From Chitinophagales bacterium (GTDB lineage: Bacteria; Bacteroidota; Bacteroidia; Chitinophagales; JADIYW01): a stretch of 64,000 nt of DNA. The notes below the pieces were generated by a model. The model did no database searches and was not told the DNA's origin. It saw nothing but the letters and a program-made list of their open reading frames with translations. Positions 44,470 through 53,822 of the stretch are shown piece after piece (positions within the stretch are counted from its first letter, which is position 1; each line of letters begins with the position of its first letter). The DNA is taken from assembly GCA_023957245.1 (NCBI GenBank), contig JAMLHJ010000004.1, positions 168,981 through 232,980 on the forward strand. Direction: 5' to 3'. A program made the position numbers and the translations under genes.

Positions 44470-45825
44470 ATGAAGTTTAAGAGAGAATTATGGAAAAAAC
44501 TATTGATATGGAAAAACAAAGCCAATAGAAAGCCTTTGGTTTTAAGAGGTGCCAGACAAGTAGGGAAAACCACTTTAGTACATCAATTTAGTACTGAATA
44601 CAAGCATTTTGTTTCATTAAACCTAGAAAGAAGAGAGCACTTTCTATATTTTGAAGAAGAAAGTGGAAGCGTAAAAAATATTTTAGACACTATCCTACTT
44701 TCTGAAAATATAATGATTCGTGAAAACGACCCTACTTTACTCTTTATTGATGAAATTCAAGAATCTCCCAAAGCTATTTCTTTATTGCGTTATTTTTATG
44801 AAGACTTACCACATATACATGTCATAGCAGCTGGTTCTCTATTAGAATTTGCTATGAAAGAGATAGAGAGTTTTCCTGTTGGAAGAGTAGAATATCTCTA
44901 CCTCTATCCATTTAATTTTTTAGAATTTTTAAATGCTATCAATCACAAACAAGCATTGAAAGCTTTGACAAGCACACCTATTCAAGAGTTTGCTCACAAT
45001 GTTTTGCTTGACTTGTTTAACACTTATACTATACTTGGAGGAATGCCAGAAGTAGTTCAACAATATGTCCATAAAGAAACATTTTCATCTTTAACACCTA
45101 TCTATGAAAGTATATGGGGTTCATATATTAATGATGTCGAAAAGTATGGGAGCAACACTACTGCACGCAACGTAATTAAATTTGTGATGCAGGCAGCTCC
45201 AAAGCATATAGACGAACGAATAAAATATCAAAATTTTGCCAATTCAAATTATCGTTCACGTGAAGTGAGTGAAGCTTTTCAAGCATTGGATATGGCAAAA
45301 GTGATACAAATTCTTACACCTTCAACTTCTATGGAAATACCCATATTGCCTGATTATAAAAAATCTCCTAAACTTCAAGTATTAGATACAGGTATAGTCA
45401 ATTACAGCTTGAATCTCATGTCAGAATTAATACCACTGAAAGATTTAAGTAATGCTTATAGAGGTGCGTTAATTCCACATATATTTAATCAAGAGATTAT
45501 TTCACTTGATTCAGAACGTAAAACTTCACTTTCTTTCTGGGTAAGAGATAAGGTTCAATCTTCTGCAGAAATCGACCTTATTCTAGCTTATAAAAGTAAG
45601 ATTATACCCATTGAAATAAAATCTGGAGCAACGGGTTCGTTAAAATCTCTGCATCAGTTTGTCAATCAATCCGAACATCACTATGCAGTAAGAGTTTACG
45701 GGGGAAAGTTTGAAATTCAAAAGACAAAAACACCTGAAGGGAAAGATTATTATCTAATGCATCTCCCTTATTATCTGGGTACTCAGATTTATCAATATTT
45801 AGATTTCTTTTTAGAGAAGTATTGA
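44470..45825 (+). CDS. AAA_14 / DUF4143 family ATPase (copy 2)
   Basis: A 451-residue P-loop ATPase of the DUF4143 group. Walker A is GARQVGKTTLVHQF (about 27-40), Walker B LLFIDEIQESPKAISLL (about 87-103), sensor HVIAAGSLLEFAM (about 117-129), and PVGRVEYLYLYPFNFLEFL follows. The C-terminal half has an intact PD-(D/E)xK-like trace: SAEIDLILAY, then IIPIEIKSGATGS (about 363-389), so it may be a nuclease, unlike copy 1. Function unknown; proposals in the literature range from defence to mobile-element roles. It is alone, between two 146-bp direct repeats, which strongly suggests acquisition or mobilisation. Confidence 0.87.
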   Translation: MKFKRELWKKLLIWKNKANRKPLVLRGARQVGKTTLVHQFSTEYKHFVSLNLERREHFLYFEEESGSVKNILDTILLSENIMIRENDPTLLFIDEIQESPKAISLLRYFYEDLPHIHVIAAGSLLEFAMKEIESFPVGRVEYLYLYPFNFLEFLNAINHKQALKALTSTPIQEFAHNVLLDLFNTYTILGGMPEVVQQYVHKETFSSLTPIYESIWGSYINDVEKYGSNTTARNVIKFVMQAAPKHIDERIKYQNFANSNYRSREVSEAFQALDMAKVIQILTPSTSMEIPILPDYKKSPKLQVLDTGIVNYSLNLMSELIPLKDLSNAYRGALIPHIFNQEIISLDSERKTSLSFWVRDKVQSSAEIDLILAYKSKIIPIEIKSGATGSLKSLHQFVNQSEHHYAVRVYGGKFEIQKTKTPEGKDYYLMHLPYYLGTQIYQYLDFFLEKY

Positions 45826-45860
45826 ATATTCTATATGTAAGAGATAGTGATTTTGGATGA

Positions 45861-45935
45861 TTACATACCTGTTTTTTCAAATAAAAAATCTGCGACAACC
45901 AGAAATATCATAATGTAGGTGAGTGTATTAGCCAT
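45861..45935 (-). pseudogene. Duplicated 5' fragment of the M48 gene
   Basis: Repeat copy B carries the M48 start: 21 codons beginning MANTLTYIMIFLVV, then three unrelated codons and TAA. Its own TAATTTTG element is 4 nt before the ATG. It could express a 24-residue peptide but is best read as a duplication by-product. Confidence 0.75.
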
Positions 45936-46017
45936 GCTGCAAAATTAAACTTTTTACATGCAAATCTGAATTGAATTTCAATGTTGGAAATAGCTAAGAA
46001 ACATAAAAAAAGCCGCC
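45872..46017. repeat. 146-bp direct repeat, copy B
   Basis: Second copy of 43958-44103 (142 of 146 bases identical, no gaps). Its right edge falls inside the terminator of the M43 protease gene, at the shared GGCGGCTTTTTTT. Confidence 0.95.
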
Positions 46018-46033
46018 CATCAGAGAGCAGCTT
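46005..46033 (-). terminator. Terminator of the M43 protease gene
   Basis: On the minus strand AAGCTGC and GCGGCTT form a 7-bp stem (one G-U) with a 10-nt loop, then seven T, 25 bp after the M43 stop codon. Its 3' half is shared with direct repeat copy B. Confidence 0.75.
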
Positions 46034-46057
46034 CTTTTGTTTTAGATTGTGTTGAAG

Positions 46058-47530
46058 TTATAGTTTAATGAATTGCTTCACAAAATTTCTTCCGTCATTT
46101 TCTATATAAATCATATAGTTTCCTGGTGCGAAATCTTGAACTGAAATTTCAGCCTCTTGAGTTCCAGCGTCTAATTTGATACTACGTACTTTAGCTCCTA
46201 AAGTATTGAAGATATCTATTTTGCTTTCACGAGATACATTTGATTGTATTTGTAAGTGTAAATGAGAATTGACAGGATTTGGATGTAGTGAAACTTCAAG
46301 ATTTTTTAAGTTATTCACTCCAGTAGGAACTGGAATTTCTCTTTTAATGATAATGTCATTACGTTTTGTAGTTAACGCATAACGCATCATATTGACTTGT
46401 TCCTTTGTGAACATACCATAACAAACATCTGTAGAGTAATCCATATAATTTTCTCTCATGTCTGGATAGTCAATGCCATCAATAGGATTAGGAGTATCAC
46501 AAGTGTTAGGTGTTGCTCCACAAACATTTCCTTTTTCTATAAAACTAGCATACGGTTCTCCTTGGTTGGGTGTATCAGAGATGCCATCATCTACTGAACA
46601 TTCATCAAAGTCAGGGAATAATAATTTAAAAGCGGCCCCGTCACCCCATTGATGTCTTAGACCTAAATAGTGCCCTACCTCATGAGTGGTAGTTCTACCC
46701 ATGCTATAATAAGGTGAGCCATTCAAATAATCTTTAACGTATTCTGGATCTTGACCAAAAAATCTAAAATCTATAACGACACCTTGCTTACCAGCAGTAA
46801 CTGCAGCCATGTTTTGTTTTATACCCATGATTTCCATTTGCCAATTGGGTAAACCTTGTGGAGGATTGGCATATCCGCCAAGTGCTCCTTGTTCTGGATC
46901 TAGCTCGATATTATTAGGCTCTAATCTTCTTTCCATATTTAGATCGCAAACCCAGATATTTAAATATTTTTGTGGATACCATGGATTTACTCCTCCTAAT
47001 GCTTTATTTTTTACATTATCAAAAAGTGGATTAGGATCCCAAATCGCTGGAATTGTTGGCTTGGATTTAACTCTATCTATCCCTGTTGTTGCATCTCCAT
47101 TTGGTCTTATTTTGGCTAATTCAAATCTAATTTTAGGATTGCCAATGAATGGTAAAAATTCAGGACGGATATGGCTGATATCATTTTCCAAATTGAAATC
47201 TCTATTGAGTGCATCTATTTGACTTTGAATGATAGCATCGCTTGGGTTTTCGTATTTATTGTCATTCAGATACACGACATGAACAACTACTTGAATGGTA
47301 TATACACTATCTGTATTGACAACTGGTACAGTGTAGTCTCCTGGAGCTGCACTTTTTGCATTAGGAGCAGATAAAGTTTGAAGTTGCTCAGGTGTGAAAT
47401 TTTCTTGTAGATATTGATTTAAGATAATATCATTACCACAAGTTTTCTTGATGAGATCATGTGCTGATAAGTTCAGGCTGAAAAATAATCCTGCTATTGC
47501 AATTGAGGATTTTAATGTAAAAAGTTTCAT
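46058..47530 (-). CDS. Secreted M43 family zinc metalloprotease with T9SS domain
   Basis: A 490-residue exported protease. Signal peptide 1-23 (ending LSAH), a propeptide, then the M43/pappalysin-like catalytic domain with TTHEVGHYLGLRHQWGDG (about 285-302; HExxHxxGxxH zinc ligands) and the Met-turn ENYMDYSTDVCYGMF (about 364-378). The C-terminal 80 residues are a T9SS type A sorting domain: VSLHPNPVNSHLHL, FNTLGAKV and the final PGNYMIYIEN. It should be secreted to digest proteins outside the cell. It carries its own terminator and a possible TATATTTG -7 element. Confidence 0.93.
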   Translation of the reverse strand: MKLFTLKSSIAIAGLFFSLNLSAHDLIKKTCGNDIILNQYLQENFTPEQLQTLSAPNAKSAAPGDYTVPVVNTDSVYTIQVVVHVVYLNDNKYENPSDAIIQSQIDALNRDFNLENDISHIRPEFLPFIGNPKIRFELAKIRPNGDATTGIDRVKSKPTIPAIWDPNPLFDNVKNKALGGVNPWYPQKYLNIWVCDLNMERRLEPNNIELDPEQGALGGYANPPQGLPNWQMEIMGIKQNMAAVTAGKQGVVIDFRFFGQDPEYVKDYLNGSPYYSMGRTTTHEVGHYLGLRHQWGDGAAFKLLFPDFDECSVDDGISDTPNQGEPYASFIEKGNVCGATPNTCDTPNPIDGIDYPDMRENYMDYSTDVCYGMFTKEQVNMMRYALTTKRNDIIIKREIPVPTGVNNLKNLEVSLHPNPVNSHLHLQIQSNVSRESKIDIFNTLGAKVRSIKLDAGTQEAEISVQDFAPGNYMIYIENDGRNFVKQFIKL

Positions 47531-47546
47531 GAAGAAAGTATTTAAA

Positions 47547-47554
47547 CAAATATA
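47547..47554 (-). promoter_or_regulatory. Possible -7 element of the M43 protease gene
   Basis: TATATTTG on the minus strand ends 16 nt before the ATG. No TTTG is seen at -33. Confidence 0.4.
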
Positions 47555-47694
47555 ACTTTTTTTAAGACTTGGTTTCTATTTATAGTGTTTTTTTATGAGA
47601 TTTTGATTTAAGTTAAATTTGTCTTGTAAGTGAGTTGAAATAAAATTACTTTGAATTACTTTGAATCTGTAATAAATTGAAAAGCAATAGTCTT

Positions 47695-48357
47695 CTAATC
47701 TATCCATCTTTGTTTTCTCGCTTCGTTAATAGCTTCGATTTTTGAATGTACTTGTAATTTTGAATAGATGTTTTCAAGATGTTTTCTTACTGTAGAAGGG
47801 GAAATAAATATTAATTCAGAAATTTGAGGATGTGTATGTCCTTTTGCGATTAATTCCAATATTTCAATTTCTCTTTTGGAAAGAATGGTTTCCTGAACTT
47901 GTGTATCGGAATTGGCAGTTATAGGAGCTTTTTTTAGTAATTGCAATGTTTTTAATGCTATTGAAGGAGTCATAGCTGTCCCTTCATGGATAGTTTGTAA
48001 GATGCTACTATGCAAATCTTGAGATGAAATATCTTTTAACAGATATCCATCGGCACCTGCTTGTATCGCATTCAAAATAGAATCATCATTATCAAAAACG
48101 GTGAGCATCAATATTTTTACCTGATTATCTATTGTTCTAATTTTCTTTGTCGTTTCAATACCATTCAAAATTGGCATTTCTATATCCATGAGGATAATAT
48201 CGATATGATGTTGATGCTCTTGAAATTTTTCAAAAGCCGATTTCCCATCGTATGCAGTGAAAATAATTGAAATGTCCGAGAAAAATGAAAGCTTTTCTTT
48301 GATAACACTGATAAGTATTTTCTGATCATCGACTATTGCAACTCTGATAGGATTCAT
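47695..48357 (-). CDS. LuxR/NarL-type response regulator
   Basis: A 220-residue regulator. The receiver domain (about 4-120) has the phospho-acceptor Asp in IILMDIEMPILNG (about 53-65), conserved Asp-Asp at AIVDDQ, Thr/Ser at MLTVFD and a Lys at YLLKD. The LuxR-type DNA-binding domain (about 158-215) reads LSKREIEILELIAKGHTHPQISELIFISPSTVRKHLENIYSKL. It starts 3 bp after the stop of the histidine kinase gene, so the two form one unit. The target genes are not evident; neighbours include an M43 protease downstream. Confidence 0.93.
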   Translation of the reverse strand: MNPIRVAIVDDQKILISVIKEKLSFFSDISIIFTAYDGKSAFEKFQEHQHHIDIILMDIEMPILNGIETTKKIRTIDNQVKILMLTVFDNDDSILNAIQAGADGYLLKDISSQDLHSSILQTIHEGTAMTPSIALKTLQLLKKAPITANSDTQVQETILSKREIEILELIAKGHTHPQISELIFISPSTVRKHLENIYSKLQVHSKIEAINEARKQRWID

Positions 48358-48360
48358 TGA

Positions 48361-50139
48361 CTAAATATAATTGATTGGGACACTTAATTGAACAACTGTT
48401 TTCCCATCTGTTGAAAATATTTCCAAATTTCCATGAATAGACTGACTTCTTTGTTCCATATTGTATAATCCATTTCCATCTTGTTCTTGTCGAATATCAA
48501 ATCCTTTCCCATTGTCTTCTATGAGAATCTGTAATTGATGATCTGTGACGTTGAAAAATATTTGTATTTCTGAAGCTTGCGAGTGTTTAATAGCATTTTG
48601 AATGGCTTCCTGTAATACTCTATAAATATTTATTCCCGTTTTGGAGTCAAATTGAATATTCTCGATTTCAGTTCCTTTTTCATGAAAGCTGAAATTGATT
48701 TTATCTGAGCTCATTTGGGCTGAATTGATAAAATTGATGATTCTATTCTTTAAGTCAATGATTTTGATATCATTCTTATTCATAGCCCATATCGTATCTC
48801 TTAATTCTCGAATAGTGTTCTGACTAAATGTGCCAATATTTCCCAATTTGGAATATATTGTTGGATTCACAGAGGAAAAAGATTGTTTGATATTATCTAT
48901 TGAAGAAATGATAAATGTTAAGTGCGAACCAATATTGTCGTGTAAATCTTTAGAGATGGATAATCTTTGCTCGGTCAACTTTTTTTGATGTTCAATTTCG
49001 TTTAAAGCGATTTTAAGTTGATTTTCATTTTGTTGTTTTTCAAATTTATATAATTGTCTTCTATAAATTATCCATGCTAAAATACTGATTAGTAAAGCAA
49101 TAGATCCAATCAAAAGGATAAGGAAATTGCGATTTTTGATGGCTAGCTTATTTTTTATTATTTTTTCATTTTGATGTAAAATGAGATTTTCTTTTTCTTT
49201 AGTTTCAAAATCTATTTGATATTTGACTATTTTATCATTGGTTTGAATATTAAGGATACTGTCTCCGTATGCTTGTCTGAGCGTAGCATAATGAAGTGCT
49301 TTGTCATAAAGTCCAAAACCTTTGTAACTGTCAATCAACATTTTGTAATTGTGCAATTTAAGATTGGTAATATTTAAGCTATCGGCAATATGCAATGAAT
49401 GGGTATATGATTCAATTGCATTCTTATAGTCTTTTGTTTGTAGATAATAATCACCCAAATATGCATAATTGTCTGAAATGCCATAAGTATCGCTTAACTG
49501 AATTCGCAATTTTAACGCCTTGTCAAAATATTCTTTAGCTTCTGAAAAATTATTATTTTTTAGATAGATGCCTCCCAGATTATTATAACTGTATGGAAGT
49601 CCAGTACTGTCTTTAAAATGTATTTTTAATTCTATACTCTTTTGGATATAAAATGCTGCACTGTCATCTTGTTGAAGCATCGATTTTATTACACCATAAT
49701 TATTGTATATGTCAGAAAGTTGTTTTTTGAATTTATTTTTTTCTGCAATAAATATTGCTTTTTGCATATAGAAATTGGCATTTTTTAGGTCAATGCTTTT
49801 TAGCCTATATCCCAATTCTCCATAAGATTTGGCTAGGTTTTCATTGTCTTTTAATACTTCATAAAGCTGAATTGCTTGGAGCGTATATTTTTTATTCTCC
49901 TCATAATTTCCATTGTAGTAATAAGCAAGTGCTAATATACTTTTTGCTTTGGCCTCTGTGGCTGTATCTTGGTGATATTGTGCAGTCTGAATGATTTTTT
50001 GGAAGTGCTCTATAACTTGCCTAGAGTTTGTCTGGATATCATTCTCACTCAAATGATTGATTGAATCAAGTAGATGAGAAGCTTGAGCAAAATAGAGTAT
50101 CAATAGAGATTTACATAGTAACAATATTTTCTTCATCAA
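48361..50139 (-). CDS. TPR-containing sensor histidine kinase (HisKA_3 type)
   Basis: A 592-residue exported/membrane kinase. Signal peptide about 1-21 (a start one codon later is equally possible), then about seven TPR motifs (about 40-300, for example YNNLGGIYLKNNNFSEAKEYFDKAL), one membrane helix (about 338-358), a HisKA_3 dimerisation domain with the phospho-acceptor His in ISKDLHDNIGSHLTFI (about 396-411), and an HATPase with DNGKGFDI and GNGLYNMEQRSQSIHG (about 545-575). TPRs lie in the periplasm and likely bind a protein or peptide. It is co-transcribed with the LuxR regulator. Confidence 0.92.
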   Translation of the reverse strand: MMKKILLLCKSLLILYFAQASHLLDSINHLSENDIQTNSRQVIEHFQKIIQTAQYHQDTATEAKAKSILALAYYYNGNYEENKKYTLQAIQLYEVLKDNENLAKSYGELGYRLKSIDLKNANFYMQKAIFIAEKNKFKKQLSDIYNNYGVIKSMLQQDDSAAFYIQKSIELKIHFKDSTGLPYSYNNLGGIYLKNNNFSEAKEYFDKALKLRIQLSDTYGISDNYAYLGDYYLQTKDYKNAIESYTHSLHIADSLNITNLKLHNYKMLIDSYKGFGLYDKALHYATLRQAYGDSILNIQTNDKIVKYQIDFETKEKENLILHQNEKIIKNKLAIKNRNFLILLIGSIALLISILAWIIYRRQLYKFEKQQNENQLKIALNEIEHQKKLTEQRLSISKDLHDNIGSHLTFIISSIDNIKQSFSSVNPTIYSKLGNIGTFSQNTIRELRDTIWAMNKNDIKIIDLKNRIINFINSAQMSSDKINFSFHEKGTEIENIQFDSKTGINIYRVLQEAIQNAIKHSQASEIQIFFNVTDHQLQILIEDNGKGFDIRQEQDGNGLYNMEQRSQSIHGNLEIFSTDGKTVVQLSVPINYI

Positions 50140-50310
50140 ATACTGATTATCTTACTAATATAGTCTTATCTATGAAGTGAAAATATAAGTTGCTATATAT
50201 TATTATTGTTAATTTGTAATGCTCTTAATTACAATCTAAATTCATTTTCGTATTAAAAATATTATTTGATGAAATATTTGAATACAGTTGAAAATGTGTA
50301 ACAATATTTT

Positions 50311-51639
50311 CTACCAATTAGAAGGAACAAATCGTCCTCTTTCCAATTTAAGGATAGCTATTTTATTATTTTGAATATTTTGGATTTCATCATTCATGAT
50401 GGAAGGAGTAAATTCAAAATTGTATTGAATAGGTTTTAGATTCAGAAATGAAGATGTAGGTTGCTCTGACAATAGGTTGTTGTCCAACCCAGCAATAAGA
50501 TAAGTAATTAAATCGTAACCCAAATAAGCTATATTATTATCTGTTTTTTGAAATTCATTGAGAAATCTGGAAGCAAAATTTTCTTTATAAGTGGTACTAA
50601 CTTTAGCTAATTCTTGTGTAGGTATATATATACTAGAAGTTGTATAGCCTGCATCTAAACCTTTCCAGCTTGCCCATGATTGTGTACCTATGATATAAGT
50701 AGGAGATGAGTTGGATTGAAATTTTGGCAATGTGTTTCTTACAAATGATTCTTTATTGGAAGCTATATATACAATTGAAGAACTGATAGATTGAAATGTA
50801 GAAGATGAATCTCCATTGATGACTGTAGGAAATGAAGAGTTGTTATATATAGTCGGAGTGATATTATATTCTTCTTTTAAAAATTTTTGTGCATTATTCA
50901 CTAAATATCTTGAAGAGTCGTCATTCATATCTTGAACGATATACACAGTAGCTTCAGGATAATTATTAAGAGATTTTTTTAGGATATAATTAGATTGTTC
51001 ACGTTGACTGCTAGATGTGAAAAAGAGTTGTTCGTAAGGCTCTGTTGTAATATCAGATTCAAATGGACAGAATAAAGGAATTTGTTGAGATTTGGAATAT
51101 TTGAGTATTTGATTTGAGTAATTACTGATTATCACATCTACCTCAGGAAAAGGTCTTTCTGCTATCACTTTCTTAACCTGATACTCACTTCCCATGTCAT
51201 CCAAAAAGAATAAATTTATTTTTTTCTTAGTTTTATAATCTTCTGTTGCCAATTTGGCTCCCATATAAAAATCTAATGCATTTTGAGTTGAAGGAGATAA
51301 ATAAATATTTGTATCCAGCTGATATGGAGTATAATTTAAAGGAACTTTTTCTGTTAGAAATGGAAGAATAACAGCAATATTATAAGTGCTTTTTTCTGTT
51401 TTTTCTTCTACTTTTTCTTCTACTTTTTCTTCAACATTTTCCTCTACTTTTTCTATATCTTTTACAGGAATTGTATCTCTAGCCAAGGTTTCAGATGGGA
51501 CTGTTGCTTGACTTTTAGTCTGACTATTTTCAGTATCTTTTGATACAGGATGGTAGATAGGTGTATTGTTAGTAGCTGATTTTATACTACTACAGCTAAT
51601 AAAAACGATGATTGTTGCAAAAAAAAGAATTGATTTCAT
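50311..51639 (-). CDS. Periplasmic-binding-protein-like lipoprotein
   Basis: A 442-residue lipoprotein. Signal peptide ends in the lipobox FISC (Cys near residue 17), chosen start 51639. Residues about 30-85 are a low-complexity, acidic stretch including VEEKVEEKVEEKTEK (repeat unit VEEK, three times). From about 95 a type I periplasmic-binding domain (Peripla_BP_6-like) follows: AVILPFL, FYMGAKLATEDYKTKKKINL, VDVIISNYSNQILKY. Relatives include leucine-binding proteins and penicillin-binding protein activators such as LpoA. The ligand is unknown; it may be a receptor or a cell-wall enzyme activator. It is 2 bp after guaA, so co-transcribed. Confidence 0.75.
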   Translation of the reverse strand: MKSILFFATIIVFISCSSIKSATNNTPIYHPVSKDTENSQTKSQATVPSETLARDTIPVKDIEKVEENVEEKVEEKVEEKTEKSTYNIAVILPFLTEKVPLNYTPYQLDTNIYLSPSTQNALDFYMGAKLATEDYKTKKKINLFFLDDMGSEYQVKKVIAERPFPEVDVIISNYSNQILKYSKSQQIPLFCPFESDITTEPYEQLFFTSSSQREQSNYILKKSLNNYPEATVYIVQDMNDDSSRYLVNNAQKFLKEEYNITPTIYNNSSFPTVINGDSSSTFQSISSSIVYIASNKESFVRNTLPKFQSNSSPTYIIGTQSWASWKGLDAGYTTSSIYIPTQELAKVSTTYKENFASRFLNEFQKTDNNIAYLGYDLITYLIAGLDNNLLSEQPTSSFLNLKPIQYNFEFTPSIMNDEIQNIQNNKIAILKLERGRFVPSNW

Positions 51640-51641
51640 AT

Positions 51642-53171
51642 TTATTCCCATTCGATAGTTGCAGGTGGTTTAGAGCTGATATCATATACTACTCTATTGA
51701 CACCTTTGACTTGATTGATAATATCATTGCTGACTTTAGCTAAGAATTCATGAGGAAGGTGACACCAATCTGCTGTCATTCCATCTACTGAAGAAACTGC
51801 TCTCAATGCTACTGCATTTTCATAAGTACGTTCATCACCCATTACTCCGACTGATTGTACTGGTAGTAAGATGACTCCTGCTTGCCAAACTTGATTATAA
51901 AGATTATTTTCTTTTAGACTACTAATGAAAATGTGGTCTGCTTTCTGTACTAGCTGAACTTTTTCAATATTTACTTCTCCCAAAATTCTAATACCTAAGC
52001 CTGGTCCTGGAAAAGGATGTCTATGTAAAATATTGTCTGGCAATTCTAATGCAGCACCGACTCTTCGTACTTCATCTTTGAATAACTTTCTTAGCGGTTC
52101 AATGATTTTTAGATGCATTTTCTCAGGTAGTCCACCGACATTGTGATGAGATTTGATTTTTGCAGCTGGTCCATATACAGAAATAGATTCAATCACGTCA
52201 GGGTATATAGTTCCTTGCGCCAACCAATTGACATCTTTTATTTCATTGGCCTGATGTTGAAAGATATCGATAAAAGTTTTTCCAATTGCTTTACGTTTGT
52301 CTTCTGGATCTACTTGTCCTTTGAGTGCATTCATAAATTCTGAAGTAGCATCTACACCAATAACATTTAATCCAAGATGTTTATAGCTATCTAGTACATC
52401 ATCAAATTCATTCCATCTCAATAAACCATTATTAATAAAAATACAAGTCAATTGTTGTCCAATAGCTTTATGCAATAATAGTGCTGCTACACTTGAATCT
52501 ACACCGCCAGACAGCCCTAAAACAATTTTTTCATTGCCAACTGTATTTCTGATTTCTTGAACAGTAGTTTCAATAAAAGATTTTGGAGTCCAATCTTGTG
52601 TGCATCCACAAATATCTACGGCGAAATTTTTTAGCAATTGCAGTCCATCTGTTGAATGGGTGACTTCTGGATGAAACTGTATGCCATATACTTCCGAGTC
52701 TTTTAATTGATATCCTGCAACTGGAATACTTTCTGTATTGGCTAATAAATCAGCACCTTCTGGCAATTCAGTAATTGAATCTCCATGAGACATCCACACT
52801 TGTGAGTTGGTTGAAATATCTTTGAATAGAGGATTGTCAGTTTTAATAAAACTCAAATTGGCTCTTCCAAATTCTCTTTTATTAGATTGTTCGACCTTTC
52901 CTCCCAATTGTTGTGCAATATATTGTGCACCATAGCAAATACCCAATATTGGTAATTTGCCTATAAATTCATTAATTGGGAATTGCAGTGCATTTTCATC
53001 TCTTACAGAGAATGGACTACCTGCCAATATAATACCTTTAATGTTTTCTAGATTGGAAACTTTGGTATTAAAAGGGACAATTTCACAATAAATATTCAGT
53101 TCTCTAACTCGTCTTGCAATTAATTGCGTGTATTGAGAGCCAAAATCGAAGATTAAAAGATGCTTATTCAT
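51642..53171 (-). CDS. guaA: GMP synthase (glutamine-hydrolysing)
   Basis: Converts XMP to GMP with glutamine as amino donor. It has 509 residues with three modules: a class I glutamine amidotransferase ([17 protein letters not shown] with the catalytic Cys, about 75-91; HPEVTHS), an ATP-pyrophosphatase ([18 protein letters not shown], about 217-234) and a C-terminal dimerisation domain ([33 protein letters not shown]). All signatures are intact. It is first of a two-gene unit with a lipoprotein and divergent from a thioesterase gene. Confidence 0.97.
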   Translation of the reverse strand: MNKHLLIFDFGSQYTQLIARRVRELNIYCEIVPFNTKVSNLENIKGIILAGSPFSVRDENALQFPINEFIGKLPILGICYGAQYIAQQLGGKVEQSNKREFGRANLSFIKTDNPLFKDISTNSQVWMSHGDSITELPEGADLLANTESIPVAGYQLKDSEVYGIQFHPEVTHSTDGLQLLKNFAVDICGCTQDWTPKSFIETTVQEIRNTVGNEKIVLGLSGGVDSSVAALLLHKAIGQQLTCIFINNGLLRWNEFDDVLDSYKHLGLNVIGVDATSEFMNALKGQVDPEDKRKAIGKTFIDIFQHQANEIKDVNWLAQGTIYPDVIESISVYGPAAKIKSHHNVGGLPEKMHLKIIEPLRKLFKDEVRRVGAALELPDNILHRHPFPGPGLGIRILGEVNIEKVQLVQKADHIFISSLKENNLYNQVWQAGVILLPVQSVGVMGDERTYENAVALRAVSSVDGMTADWCHLPHEFLAKVSNDIINQVKGVNRVVYDISSKPPATIEWE

Positions 53172-53179
53172 TTACTGTG

Positions 53180-53187
53180 CAAAGTTA
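53180..53187 (-). promoter_or_regulatory. -7 element of guaA, short leader
   Basis: TAACTTTG followed by C (the TAnnTTTGC form) ends 8 nt before the guaA ATG. A TTG lies 18 nt upstream of it as a possible -33. The predicted leader is about 4 nt. Confidence 0.5.
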
Positions 53188-53263
53188 GAAGTTTCAATCA
53201 ATTTTCAATTAAGATTATTATCTTGTTGAAGATTCAATAATTATTTTTTAAAGCTAGAATAGA

Positions 53264-53686
53264 ATGAGTATTTGGAAGGTTCCTGTTTCTGCAGAATTTT
53301 TAAATTCAAACAGATTTGAAGATATGGTTTCTTATATCGGTATTGAATTTACTGAAGTAGGTGAAGACTTTGTAGCAGGTAAAATGCCTGTGGATCACCG
53401 TACTAGACAGCCATTTGGACTTTTACATGGTGGCGCACATGTGGTATTAGCAGAAACATTGGGTAGTGTCGCAGCAAATTTGACTATAGAACCTGGCAAA
53501 GGTCATGCAGTAGGTTTGGATATTAATAGCAACCATTTGCGTAGTATTAAAGAAGGCTATGTTTATGGCGTTGCTCGTCCTATTCATATCGGCGGAACTA
53601 CTCAAGTTTGGGAAATAAAAATTTCTGATGAGAGTGGTGTTCTTTTGAATATTAGTAGAATCACAATGTTTGTGGTTAGAAAGTAA
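53264..53686 (+). CDS. Hotdog-fold thioesterase (PaaI/YdiI-like)
   Basis: A 140-residue hotdog-fold protein with LLHGGAHVVLAETLGSVAANL (about 53-73; HGG motif and the Glu that acts in YdiI-like acyl-CoA thioesterases), then GKGHAVGLDINSNHLRSIKEG. Members hydrolyse aromatic, menaquinone-precursor or fatty acyl-CoA. The substrate here is not evident; YdiI-like activity on DHNA-CoA (menaquinone) is one possibility. It is divergent from guaA. Confidence 0.85.
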   Translation: MSIWKVPVSAEFLNSNRFEDMVSYIGIEFTEVGEDFVAGKMPVDHRTRQPFGLLHGGAHVVLAETLGSVAANLTIEPGKGHAVGLDINSNHLRSIKEGYVYGVARPIHIGGTTQVWEIKISDESGVLLNISRITMFVVRK

Positions 53687-53822
53687 TTTTTTATAGAATA
53701 CTTCTTGCTTATTTGAAGGAATATAGTTTAAAATTCAGCAAAGAAGATGAATAGAGTTGAAGATGAAGCTTTATAAAGTAATGGAGTTTTTTTATCTTGT
53801 CAACTCTTGATAGGAATATGAT

